Shown in pieces: positions 16,739 through 25,434 of a stretch of DNA of 36,360 nucleotides. The notes beneath the pieces are model-generated. The model saw only the letters and a program-made list of their open reading frames with translations, searched no databases and was not told where the DNA came from. The stretch's first letter is position 1. Every line of letters starts with the position of its first letter. This stretch comes from an uncultured bacterium (GTDB lineage: Bacteria > Bacillota > Clostridia > Oscillospirales > Acutalibacteraceae). Made by a program: the position numbers and the translations under genes. The DNA lies in contig CAJMRT010000018.1 of NCBI GenBank assembly GCA_905215855.1, forward strand, positions 1 to 36,360, given 5' to 3'.

Positions 16739-19396
16739 TTATATGTTGTCATTTCGGATTGTTTCAATAATATTTTGTTTATTAACCTTTGAAATTGAGT
16801 ATTTCATAATCAGCCATACTACAATAATTACAGCCGCAATGCTAATCAATATAGCTTTCCACGGGAATACAAAGCTCATTGGAACATTGCCGTTTGAAAA
16901 TGCCGAGAAGATTGCAAATACACCGAGAACGCCGAGAGGGATACCGATAATCAAAGATTTTATGCCGTACATAAGGCTTTCAAGGCGAATCATACGGTTA
17001 AATTCTTTCTTTGTCATACCGATGGATTTAAGCGATGCAAATTCCTTGCTCCTCAACTGCATATTGGTTGAGATTGTGTTGAAAATGTTTGTAAGTCCGA
17101 TGAGCGAGATAACACCGATAAAACCGTAAACAAATATTCCGACAATCAGCATAACGGCATTGAACTGTCTTACAATTTCTTCAGAGTCATAAATAGAAAT
17201 ATAGCTTTCCGAGTCACCTGTACCCGACATAGACTCAATACGACTTGTAAGCGAAGTGTGGTCTGATGTATTGGCATAGAGGGTGATATAGCATCCGTGT
17301 TCGCCAAGCTGAGGGGAGATTACACCCTGTTCACCGATTATCAATCCCTGACCGAAAATTGTTCCTTCGCCGATTACAGAATCAGCCGACTTTGGAATTT
17401 CATCAAACACTGACGAAACCTTTAATTTGCCTGCTATCAGCTCATTTCCGTTATCATCATTTCCGTAAACGATAAACTTTGTCGGAGCGGTTTTGCCGAA
17501 CAGCTTCATTGGCTCTCCGGTGCCTTCCATATTTTCCATATTATAGGGAGTTACCTCAGAATACACAAGTACACCGCCCTTGACCTTGTTGTAATCAAGT
17601 TTTAATTCCCTGCAAATCTGAACAAAGGTATCGTGTTCAAACTCAAGAAATTCCACGCTGAATGACTTTGTACCGTCAGCATTGTCATAAAGGAAATTTT
17701 CTCCGCATTCGTTAACAGGCACATCTGCCGACACATAACCGTACTGTAAACCGACTGTCAGATAATTTTCGATTTCAGGCATTTTTTCAATTGTCTGAGC
17801 CTGATTTGCATCAATGCCCGAAACCATATAGCTGTAGTCGGTATTGCCGTAGTAATGGTCTGTAAATGTCATTCCGTAGTCCATAAATGCCGAAACTGCA
17901 ATGAACATTGCAACGCTGACTACAATTGAGATAACCGTTGTGCGGTACTTTTTTCTGCTGCGTTTAAGGCTCTTTGAAGCAATTTCACCGCCCACTCCAA
18001 AGAGTTTTTTGGTAAGCTTAGATGTGCGGTACGGCTTGTTATTCTTTACCTTGATATCCTTGTTGCCTCTGATTGCAACAAGGGGCGGAATTCTTGACGC
18101 ACGAAGTGCAATGAAGAATGATGAACAGAATATAGTAACAGCCGAAAGAACAATTGCACAAATAATCGGAATTGTAGGGGTTACAAATACAAATTTTGCA
18201 CCGCTCAGCACATCACCGAGAACGCTGTTGAGTATTGTAATAAGAATTGCGTTTATACCGAGTCCGAGAAGTATGCCGAGAGGAATACCGATTAAGCCGA
18301 GAATGAATCCCTCAAAAAGCACATTTCTGCGGATTTGCCTTTTGGTTGCACCGACCGACGCAAGCATACCGTACATACTCGTTTTCTCTGTAATTGAAAT
18401 TGCAAAGCTGTTGCGAATTACAAACACGCTTGCAAGCATTACTATAATAATGATAATAACGGCAAGGCTGAAAATCATTACATTTGTACCTTCACTTCCG
18501 CCGTAGCCTTTCATAGCGAGAAGTGTCGTGTTAAAGCTATAACCGTTTATTCCGGAAGTCTGCTGATCTTCGGGTGAAATTTCATCGCTGATTACATTAC
18601 TCATATCATCAGCTTTAAAGCCTAAAATATCCGCTGTATTTTGAAGATAATCGCCTTCACTCTGAGGAGTATAGGCGATATACAGCTTATTCATATGCTT
18701 TGTTCTGATTGCCTCAACAGGTGATTTCTCATCAGAAACGGTATATATTCCGAAACAGGAGGAAGGATTGTTCAGCTCACTTGTGTTCGGATTTTCGATA
18801 ATTCCTGTTATTGTATATGTCTTTTGCTTTTTATCGGTTATTTTAGATTCTTTGAATCTCTTTGGCGACAGGTCAAGCAACTCGCTTTCTCCAAGAACCT
18901 TTCCGTCTGTACTTTTAAGCACTCCGAGTTCAAGCGTAATTTTATCACCGACTTTTACATCTTTTCCGTCAGTGTTTTTAAACGCACCTGTAACAACAGC
19001 TTCGTTTGAATTTGTCGGGAAACTGCCTTTTTTAAATTTTAACTTAAAGCAACCGTCAAATGCATTTTTGCTGATTGCGGTAACGGCATATCCGTATTCG
19101 GCATTATCGGCAACTGTTGCCTTGGAAAATCCCAGTCTTTCCTTATAAAAAGCATTTTCAACATTACGGTTCTGTCGGATTTTATCAATTTTTGCGGTGT
19201 CGATAATATCAAGTGCAACATCATAATTGCCCGACCATTCCGTCTGACCGTCAATCATAGTCTGTCGGCCGCTGAGTGCCATTCCCGAAACTACCGTAAT
19301 AAGTGCCGCCGAGAGCATAATTCCCACGATTGTAACAATTGTACGCACCTTGTTAAGCCGCAGGTTTTTAAGAGTAAGCTTGTTGAGAAGTTTCAT
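16739..19396 (-). CDS. ABC transporter permease with two FtsX-type domains
   Basis: This 885-residue permease has an N-terminal membrane anchor with a large MacB-type extracellular part. A three-helix FtsX segment near the middle has LASVGATKRQIRRNVLFEGFILG, and a second FtsX set at the C-terminus has LKSIGMTKKEFNRMIRLESLMYG. This is the duplicated FtsX layout of antimicrobial-peptide or lipoprotein transporters. The ATG at 19396 has GAGGAGGG six bases upstream and lies two bases after the ATPase stop. It works with the ATPase 19399-20070 and probably with the downstream two-component system. Confidence 0.9.
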   Translation of the reverse strand: MKLLNKLTLKNLRLNKVRTIVTIVGIMLSAALITVVSGMALSGRQTMIDGQTEWSGNYDVALDIIDTAKIDKIRQNRNVENAFYKERLGFSKATVADNAEYGYAVTAISKNAFDGCFKLKFKKGSFPTNSNEAVVTGAFKNTDGKDVKVGDKITLELGVLKSTDGKVLGESELLDLSPKRFKESKITDKKQKTYTITGIIENPNTSELNNPSSCFGIYTVSDEKSPVEAIRTKHMNKLYIAYTPQSEGDYLQNTADILGFKADDMSNVISDEISPEDQQTSGINGYSFNTTLLAMKGYGGSEGTNVMIFSLAVIIIIIVMLASVFVIRNSFAISITEKTSMYGMLASVGATKRQIRRNVLFEGFILGLIGIPLGILLGLGINAILITILNSVLGDVLSGAKFVFVTPTIPIICAIVLSAVTIFCSSFFIALRASRIPPLVAIRGNKDIKVKNNKPYRTSKLTKKLFGVGGEIASKSLKRSRKKYRTTVISIVVSVAMFIAVSAFMDYGMTFTDHYYGNTDYSYMVSGIDANQAQTIEKMPEIENYLTVGLQYGYVSADVPVNECGENFLYDNADGTKSFSVEFLEFEHDTFVQICRELKLDYNKVKGGVLVYSEVTPYNMENMEGTGEPMKLFGKTAPTKFIVYGNDDNGNELIAGKLKVSSVFDEIPKSADSVIGEGTIFGQGLIIGEQGVISPQLGEHGCYITLYANTSDHTSLTSRIESMSGTGDSESYISIYDSEEIVRQFNAVMLIVGIFVYGFIGVISLIGLTNIFNTISTNMQLRSKEFASLKSIGMTKKEFNRMIRLESLMYGIKSLIIGIPLGVLGVFAIFSAFSNGNVPMSFVFPWKAILISIAAVIIVVWLIMKYSISKVNKQNIIETIRNDNI

Positions 19397-19398
19397 AA

Positions 19399-20070
19399 TC
19401 AACCCTCCTCAACGATTTTGCCGTCGCTGATTGTTATGATTCTGTCTGCCTGTTTTGCAATGTCAAGGTTGTGCGTAATCATTATAACAGTCTGTCCGTA
19501 ACTCTGATTGCACATTTTGAGCATACTCATAACCTCTTCGCTTGACTTTGAATCAAGGTTGCCTGTCGGTTCGTCGGCAAGCACAAGAGACGGATTGTTA
19601 ATGAGCGCTCTGGCAATAGATGTTCTCTGTTGCTGACCGCCCGAAAGCTGGTTTGGAAGGTGTTTTCTTCTTGCACGCAGTCCGAACGAATCAAGAATCA
19701 TCTCAAGTCTTTCTCTGTCAACACCTCTGCCGTCAAGGTCACAGGGGAGCGTGATGTTTTCTTCAACAGTCAGAATCGGGATAAGATTGTAGAACTGATA
19801 GACAATGCCCACCTGTCTGCGGCGGAATACGGCAAGCTTGTCATCATTCATTTTGCTTATATCGTTGCCGTCAACAAAAATTTTTCCGCTTGTGGGACGG
19901 TCAACACCGCCGATGAGATGAAGAAGAGTTGACTTGCCGCTGCCGCTTGCACCGACAATGGCAACAAATTCGCCCTTTTCAACCGAGAATGAAACATCGT
20001 CAACCGCATTGACAAGGTTTTCACCGCTTCCGTAGGTTTTTGTAAGATTTTCAACTTTCAGAATTTCCAT
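19399..20070 (-). CDS. ABC transporter ATP-binding protein
   Basis: This 223-residue ATPase of the MacB/LolD class has Walker A GASGSGKST (40-48), the Q-loop region YQFYNLIPILTVEEN, signature LSGGQQQR (142-149), Walker B LVLADEP (162-168), and the switch His in MITHN. The ATG at 20070 follows GGAGG by nine bases; the longer frame from 20091 would include that site. It precedes the permease directly. A TATAAT lies upstream near 20105, but its -35 is weak, which would fit activation by the nearby response regulator (inference). Confidence 0.93.
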   Translation of the reverse strand: MEILKVENLTKTYGSGENLVNAVDDVSFSVEKGEFVAIVGASGSGKSTLLHLIGGVDRPTSGKIFVDGNDISKMNDDKLAVFRRRQVGIVYQFYNLIPILTVEENITLPCDLDGRGVDRERLEMILDSFGLRARRKHLPNQLSGGQQQRTSIARALINNPSLVLADEPTGNLDSKSSEEVMSMLKMCNQSYGQTVIMITHNLDIAKQADRIITISDGKIVEEG

Positions 20071-20204
20071 AAAATATACCTCCAAATTCATTTTACACCC
20101 ATATTATAGTGACGCAAAATGACTGTAAAGTGAATCCTGCAAACAAATTTTTCCGTAGGGCAGCCCACTTGAATACAAACAAAACATTTTTTATTGTGTT
20201 TACC

Positions 20205-20291
20205 ATAAAGAAATAACCGCCCTGTACTGCGAATACAAGGCGGTTACCAAAAATAATCTGTCTTAAAAGCGGAACAGCTAAAGCCGTTTCC
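20205..20291 (-). ncRNA. Decayed copy 2 of the antitoxin-like RNA
   Basis: The minus strand carries the same parts as the copy at 36229: a hairpin (20269-20291) close to GGAACGGCTTTAGCTGTTCC, then the terminator stem AACCGCCCTGTA/TACAAGGCGGTT (20215-20245) with an ATTTCTTTAT tail. The opposite strand keeps only an IKK-stop remnant (TAA at 20214-20216) and no good start, so the toxin appears lost. The -35 region is replaced by the repeat module at 20316. It may be inactive or serve only as a terminator. Confidence 0.5.
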
Positions 20292-20315
20292 TTATCTATA
20301 TATTAACATCATCAT

Positions 20316-20350
20316 ACTATCTTCACGAATTGGGAACGGCGGCACGCCGT
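20316..20350. repeat. Repeat module overlapping the prmA 3' end
   Basis: The stretch beginning ACTATCTTCACGAA and ending in a GGGAACGGCGGCACGCCGT hairpin matches modules at 14660, 21571 and 27129. It runs into prmA and encodes its last residues and stop. Confidence 0.75.
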
Positions 20351-21258
20351 GCGGCAAAGCAAGCCCAGCCGTTGTCAAGATGTTCTTCGATGATGTCAAA
20401 ATACTGACTTACGGACGCCTTGACTTCTTCGGCACGAGTGTCGATGATACCGCTCATAATGTAAACGGCATCGTCCTTCATAAAGTCCTTAATGCCCTTT
20501 GAGAGAAACATAATCGCATCGGCAACAATATTGGCAAGAACAATGTCATACTTGCCCTCGACCTTGTCGGTAAAGCTGCCGCAGATAGCCGTAAAACGGT
20601 CTGCAACGCCGTTGATTTCTGCGTTTTCAGCCGCAGTTCTCACCGCAGTTTCGTCAATGTCAACACCGACGGCACGGTCTGCACCCAAAAGCAATGTTGC
20701 AATACCGAGAATACCGCTGCCGCAACCCACATCAAGAACAGAATCGCCCTCTTTAAGGTACTTTTCACACATTTCAAGGCAAAGCCTTGTGGTTTCATGA
20801 CCGCCCGTGCCGAACGCAAGGCCCGGATCAATGTTGAGAACTTTGCGGTTGCCGGCATCGTAATCATCTCGCCAGCTCGGACGGATAAGAAGTTTTTCAC
20901 CGACTTCAATCGGGTTGAAATATTTCTTCCAGTTGTTTCTCCAATCCTCTTCAAGGCAGTCAAGAAGTTCAATTGAATGCTTTATACCCTCCGCATTGTA
21001 GCGTTCCGAAAGGAATGCAACCGCCTCTGACGGCGAAACATCGGGTTCAAGATAAATGTGAACAAAAGCCTTGTTTCTGTCCTTTGCAAGCAAATCCTCG
21101 TCAATAAGGTCAATATGGGCAATGTCCTCAACCTCTTGCTCAAGGTTTGTGTAATCTTCAATATAGATGCCGTAGGGGACTACGACATTTGCAATATCAC
21201 TTGCTCTGTCAATATCCTTTGCGTCAACGGATATTTTTATTTCTGTCCAGGATTCCAT
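20323..21258 (-). CDS. prmA: Ribosomal protein L11 methyltransferase
   Basis: This SAM-dependent enzyme trimethylates ribosomal protein L11. The Rossmann motif VLDVGCGSGILGIATLLLGA, the FGTGGHETTRLCL segment and VLANIVADAI are typical of PrmA. It has 311 residues, with AGAGG six bases before the ATG at 21258. The C-terminal residues from about FAARRAAVPNS are read from the repeat module at 20316-20350, which also supplies the stop, so the native end has probably been replaced. prmA downstream of dnaJ is common in Firmicutes, but here a terminator and about 400 bases of repeats lie between. Confidence 0.95.
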   Translation of the reverse strand: MESWTEIKISVDAKDIDRASDIANVVVPYGIYIEDYTNLEQEVEDIAHIDLIDEDLLAKDRNKAFVHIYLEPDVSPSEAVAFLSERYNAEGIKHSIELLDCLEEDWRNNWKKYFNPIEVGEKLLIRPSWRDDYDAGNRKVLNIDPGLAFGTGGHETTRLCLEMCEKYLKEGDSVLDVGCGSGILGIATLLLGADRAVGVDIDETAVRTAAENAEINGVADRFTAICGSFTDKVEGKYDIVLANIVADAIMFLSKGIKDFMKDDAVYIMSGIIDTRAEEVKASVSQYFDIIEEHLDNGWACFAARRAAVPNS

Positions 21259-21606
21259 TTTAACCTCTGATTCACGGGCATTTTATGCCGATATTTTTGT
21301 TTGTAATGCAGTGGCGGATATTATCCGCCGACTTTGATGATATTATTTGTTTAAATCAATTTTTTTGATTTAAACAAAACTGTCTGTTCATTTTGAACGC
21401 ATGGCGTTCAATCGTGTGCAATGCACACGGCAGGCGAACCGTGTTCGCCCCTACAAAATAACGGTAAATTTGTGCCGTTTATAAAATTTGATTTTACATA
21501 CAATCTGTACCGTTACTTGCGGGCGGATAATATCCGCCCCTACGAAATTGTGCAAATAATAACAATACTGCTTATCTTCACGAATTTGGAGCGGCGACAC
21601 GCCGTA
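21259..21606. repeat. Repeat-filled gap between dnaJ and prmA
   Basis: No gene is seen. Palindromic modules in order are GGCGGATATTATCCGCC (21313-21329), TTGAACGC/GCGTTCAA (21393-21411), CGTGTGCA/TGCACACG (21413-21429), GGCGAACCGTGTTCGCC (21433-21449), GGGCGGATAATATCCGCCC (21521-21539), and an ACGGCG-type module (21571-21605). Several are followed by CCCTAC. Confidence 0.8.
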
Positions 21607-21640
21607 TAAAAAATTTGTGGGGACAAATGCCCCACAAATC
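21605..21640 (-). terminator. Terminator of dnaJ
   Basis: AATTTGTGGGG (21612-21622) pairs with CCCCACAAATC (21630-21640), followed on the minus strand by a T6 run. Confidence 0.9.
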
Positions 21641-21654
21641 TTATTTATTCTGTG

Positions 21655-22797
21655 TTACTCGTTGAACATCTTCTTGATTTTATCAAAGAAGTTTCTGCGT
21701 TTTGCGTAGTTCTTGTCGCCTGTTGCACCGTCAAGCTGTTTGATAAGCTCTTTCTGCTTGCCGTTAAGATTCTTCGGAACTTCAACGGTAACTCTTACAT
21801 ACTGGTCGCCTCTGCCTCTGCCGCCGAGTCGCTGAATACCCTTGCCCTTGAGTCTGAACACATCACCCGGCTGTGTACCCTCACGAACCGTGTAGGAAAC
21901 CTTGCCGTCAAGAGTAGGAACGACAACATCTGCTCCGAGAGCCGCCTGTGTAAAGGTTATCGGAACTTCGCACCACACATCGTCACCTCTGCGTTCAAAA
22001 ACAGGGTGCGGACGAACATTTACATAAACATGAAGGTCGCCTGCAGGACCGCCGTTTGTACCTGAGTTACCTCTGCCGCTTACATTAAGAATCTGCTGAT
22101 CCTTGATACCTGCCGGAATCGTTACATCAACAGTCTTGTTCTTGCGCTGTTTGCCCGAACCGCCGCACTTTTTACAAGGATTGTCAACAATCTTACCTCT
22201 GCCGTGACAGGCATCACAGGTACGCTGAGTCTGAACAACACCGAAAGGTGTTCTCTGGTTGATTGTTACCCTGCCTGAACCGCCGCATGACGAACAGGTC
22301 TTGGGGCTTGTGCCGGGCTGAGCGCCTGTTCCGTGACAGGCATCACAGGTTGTTACGCATGAATAGTTTATTGTCTGCTTGCAGCCCTTTGCCGCCTCTT
22401 CAAATGAAATGTAAACCGTAGTTTCAATATCACTGCCACGCATAGGAGCATTTGCATTGTTGGAGCGTCTGCCGCCGAATCCGCCGAAAAAGCTGGAGAA
22501 GATATCGTCAATATCAATACCCTGACCGAACGGACTTCCTGCTCCGCCTGCACCTGCACCGTAGTTGGAATCAACGCCTGCGTGACCGAACTGATCGTAA
22601 CGAGCCTTTTTATCGGAGTCGGAAAGAACCTCATAAGCCTCGTTTACTTCCTTGAATTTTTCCTCACATTCTTTATCGCCGGGATGCAAATCCGGGTGAT
22701 ATTTTTTGGCACAGGCTCTGTATGCCTTTTTTATTTCATCGTCGCTTGCGCCCTTTTGAACGCCAAGCACCTCGTAGTAGTCTCTTTTGTCTGCCAT
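21655..22797 (-). CDS. dnaJ: Chaperone DnaJ (Hsp40)
   Basis: The co-chaperone stimulates DnaK ATPase and delivers unfolded proteins. The N-terminal J domain contains HPD (KKYHPDLHPGD), a Gly/Phe-rich linker follows, and four zinc-finger repeats are complete: CDACHGTG, CSSCGGSG, CDACHGRG and CKKCGGSG. The C-terminal substrate-binding domain ends the 380-residue protein, a normal length. It follows dnaK after a 122-base gap that contains a hairpin terminator, so dnaJ is likely expressed at a lower level than dnaK. Confidence 0.97.
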   Translation of the reverse strand: MADKRDYYEVLGVQKGASDDEIKKAYRACAKKYHPDLHPGDKECEEKFKEVNEAYEVLSDSDKKARYDQFGHAGVDSNYGAGAGGAGSPFGQGIDIDDIFSSFFGGFGGRRSNNANAPMRGSDIETTVYISFEEAAKGCKQTINYSCVTTCDACHGTGAQPGTSPKTCSSCGGSGRVTINQRTPFGVVQTQRTCDACHGRGKIVDNPCKKCGGSGKQRKNKTVDVTIPAGIKDQQILNVSGRGNSGTNGGPAGDLHVYVNVRPHPVFERRGDDVWCEVPITFTQAALGADVVVPTLDGKVSYTVREGTQPGDVFRLKGKGIQRLGGRGRGDQYVRVTVEVPKNLNGKQKELIKQLDGATGDKNYAKRRNFFDKIKKMFNE

Positions 22798-22867
22798 ATT
22801 ACTCTCACCTTTGTAAAAATACCGAAATCACGCAATATTGCAAGCCGGTTATCGTCTTATACAGCCA

Positions 22868-22895
22868 AAAGGAGCCGCCATATAACAGCTCCTTT
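22868..22895 (-). terminator. Hairpin between dnaK and dnaJ
   Basis: AAAGGAGC (22868-22875) pairs with GCTCCTTT (22888-22895), with TTTTGG following on the minus strand. It is probably a partial terminator within the heat-shock operon. Confidence 0.65.
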
Positions 22896-22919
22896 GACTA
22901 TATGTTATTCTAACATAAA

Positions 22920-24776
22920 TTACTTGTTATCGTCAACATCGGTGAAATCAGCGTCATATACGTTAGGATCTCCGCCGTTGTTGCCTGTAGGATTACCGCC
23001 GTTTGGCTGAGCACCGTTCATATCGGGAGCACCGCCCTGCGGAGCAGCCTGCTGATAAAGCTTAGCGGCAGCATCGTTAAGAGTCTTCTGGAGGTCTTCC
23101 TTAGCTGTGCCGATGAGTGCGGCATCGTCCTTTGAGATAGCCTCTTTAAGAGCTGCAACCTTTGTGTTGATTGCGTTCTTGTCATCCTCGGGAATCTTGT
23201 CACCGCTTTCGCTGACGAGCTTTTCTGCCTGATAAACAATGTTTTCAGCCTCGTTCTTAGCATCAACTGCCTCACGGCGCTTTTTGTCCTCTGCGGCAAA
23301 CTGTTCAGCTTCCTTAACAGCCTTGTCGATATCTTCCTTGCTCATTGAAGTTGAGTTACTGATTGTAATCTTCTGTTCTTTGCCTGTACCGAGGTCTTTT
23401 GCAGATACATTAACGATACCGTTGGCATCAATATCAAATGTTACTTCAATCTGCGGAATACCACGCATTGCAGGAGCAATGCCTGTGAGAGCGAAAAGAC
23501 CGAGCTGCTTGTTATCACGGGCAAATTCACGCTCACCCTGAAGAACATTGATTTCAACCTGTGTCTGATTATCAGCGGCAGTTGAGAAAATCTGGCTCTT
23601 CTTTGTTGGGATTGTTGTGTTTCTGTCGATAATCTTTGTCATAACACCGCCCATTGTTTCAACACCGAGTGAAAGCGGAGTTACATCGAGGAGGAGAAGT
23701 CCTTCAACTTCACCGCCGAGTACGCCTGCCTGGATAGCTGCGCCAATAGCAACACATTCATCAGGGTTGATGCCCTTGAACGGCTCTTTGCCGATAAGCT
23801 TCTTAACAGCGTCCTGAACAGCAGGGATTCTGGAAGAACCGCCAACCATAAGAACCTTGTCAATCTGACCAATCTGAAGGCCTGAATCCTGAAGAGCCGA
23901 TCTTACAGGACCCATTGTAGCTTCTACGAGGTCTGATGTGAGTTCGTCAAACTTTGCTCTTGTAAGAGTAAGGTCAAGGTGCTTAGGACCTGTCTGGTCT
24001 GCTGTGATAAACGGGAGGTTGATGTTAGAAGTTGTAACACCTGAAAGTTCAATTTTTGACTTCTCGGCAGCCTCTTTTAATCTCTGCATTGCAACCTTAT
24101 CCTGTGAAAGGTCAATGCCCGTTTCTGTCTTGAATGATGCAACCATCCAGTCGATGATTCTCTTATCGAAGTCATCACCGCCGAGACGGTTGTTACCTGC
24201 TGTTGCAAGTACTTCCTGAACACCGTCGCCCATTTCGATGATAGATACATCAAATGTACCGCCGCCGAGGTCATATACCATAACCTTCTGGTCTTTTTCC
24301 TTATCTACACCGTATGAAAGAGCGGCTGCTGTAGGCTCGTTGATGATTCTCTTAACATCAAGACCTGCAATCTTACCGGCATCCTTTGTAGCCTGACGCT
24401 GTGCGTCTGTGAAGTATGCAGGAACTGTGATAACTGCCTGTGTAACTGTTTCGCCGAGGTAAGCCTCTGCGTCCGATTTGAGCTTCTGAAGAATCATTGC
24501 CGAAATCTCCTGCGGTGTGTAGCTCTTGCCGTCAATTGTTACCTTGTGAGCAGTACCCATTTCTCTCTTGATTGATGCAACTGTTCTGTCAGGGTTTGTG
24601 ATAGCCTGACGCTTGGCAACCTGACCAACCATTCTTTCACCATCTTTTGAAAAAGCAACAACAGACGGAGTTGTTCTTGCGCCTTCTGCGTTAGCGATAA
24701 CTACAGGCTCGCCGCCTTCGATAACTGCTACGCATGAGTTTGTTGTACCTAAATCTATACCTATTGTCTTAGCCAT
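22920..24776 (-). CDS. dnaK: Chaperone DnaK (Hsp70)
   Basis: The ATP-driven chaperone of 618 residues starts with the ATPase domain (IGIDLGTTNSCVAV, VYDLGGGTFDVSI, LMVGGSSRIPAVQ). The linker LLLLDVTPLSLGVETMGG joins it to the substrate domain, and a lid with a Gly/Asn/Pro-rich tail follows. As in Gram-positive DnaK, the extra loop of the Gram-negative ATPase domain is absent. The ATG at 24776 has GGAGGA eight bases upstream; the longer frame would include it. Confidence 0.98.
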   Translation of the reverse strand: MAKTIGIDLGTTNSCVAVIEGGEPVVIANAEGARTTPSVVAFSKDGERMVGQVAKRQAITNPDRTVASIKREMGTAHKVTIDGKSYTPQEISAMILQKLKSDAEAYLGETVTQAVITVPAYFTDAQRQATKDAGKIAGLDVKRIINEPTAAALSYGVDKEKDQKVMVYDLGGGTFDVSIIEMGDGVQEVLATAGNNRLGGDDFDKRIIDWMVASFKTETGIDLSQDKVAMQRLKEAAEKSKIELSGVTTSNINLPFITADQTGPKHLDLTLTRAKFDELTSDLVEATMGPVRSALQDSGLQIGQIDKVLMVGGSSRIPAVQDAVKKLIGKEPFKGINPDECVAIGAAIQAGVLGGEVEGLLLLDVTPLSLGVETMGGVMTKIIDRNTTIPTKKSQIFSTAADNQTQVEINVLQGEREFARDNKQLGLFALTGIAPAMRGIPQIEVTFDIDANGIVNVSAKDLGTGKEQKITISNSTSMSKEDIDKAVKEAEQFAAEDKKRREAVDAKNEAENIVYQAEKLVSESGDKIPEDDKNAINTKVAALKEAISKDDAALIGTAKEDLQKTLNDAAAKLYQQAAPQGGAPDMNGAQPNGGNPTGNNGGDPNVYDADFTDVDDNK

Positions 24777-24847
24777 GATAAATTCCTCCAATTGAATTTT
24801 TAATTGTTTTTGTTTGTGTGTTTTCTGCTGAATATTTATATATGAAA

Positions 24848-25405
24848 TCAGTCACAGTTGGCAACCTGTACCATTGCGTGACGGATAATTTTGTCACCGA
24901 TTTTGTAACCTGTCTGATAAACGGCTGCGATTGTGTCGGCACCGAGGTTTTCGTCCTCAATCTTTGAAACCGCATTGTGCAAGTTCGGATCGAATGCATC
25001 ACCTGCTTTGCCGTAGGACTCAATCTTTAGCTTTTCAAAGCTCTTTGCAAGCTGATTTGAAATAAGCTCAATACCCTTGATGATATCGGGGTCGGCGTCT
25101 TTCAGATTTGCAAGAGCAAGCGTTACGCTGTCTGCAACGGGAAGAAGCTCGATACAAGCCTTTGAAGTTGCATCGTCATAGATTGAAAGCTTTTCGTTTG
25201 CCGTTCTTTTGCGGTAATTGTCGTACTCGGCGGCAAGTCGCATATACTTATCCTTCTGTGCCGAAAGCTCATCTTCAAGAGTCTTGATTTTGTCTGCATT
25301 TTCATCCTTCGCAGGCTCTTCGGTATTTTCAGCCTTAGTTTCTTCTGCGACTGTTTCTTCGGAAACCTTTTTTTCTTCGGTTTTCTCGGATTTTTTCTTA
25401 GTCAT
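24848..25405 (-). CDS. grpE: Nucleotide exchange factor GrpE
   Basis: GrpE releases ADP from DnaK. The 185-residue protein has a Glu/Lys-rich disordered N-terminus (to about 40), a long coiled coil, and the C-terminal beta domain with FDPNLHNAVSKIED, VYQTGYKIGDKIIRHAMVQVAN, the family signature. It lies between hrcA (30-base gap) and dnaK. Confidence 0.96.
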   Translation of the reverse strand: MTKKKSEKTEEKKVSEETVAEETKAENTEEPAKDENADKIKTLEDELSAQKDKYMRLAAEYDNYRKRTANEKLSIYDDATSKACIELLPVADSVTLALANLKDADPDIIKGIELISNQLAKSFEKLKIESYGKAGDAFDPNLHNAVSKIEDENLGADTIAAVYQTGYKIGDKIIRHAMVQVANCD

Positions 25406-25434
25406 CTTTATCCTCCTTCAAGGATTTTTATTTA

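Noticed and set aside
17901..18506. 201-codon plus-strand frame inside the permease gene
   Set aside because: It is antisense to a clear FtsX permease, and its hydrophobic composition mirrors the membrane helices.
21300..21606. Possible CRISPR array in the repeat-rich gap
   Set aside because: The palindromes differ in sequence, length and spacing, and no uniform repeat-spacer pattern is present.
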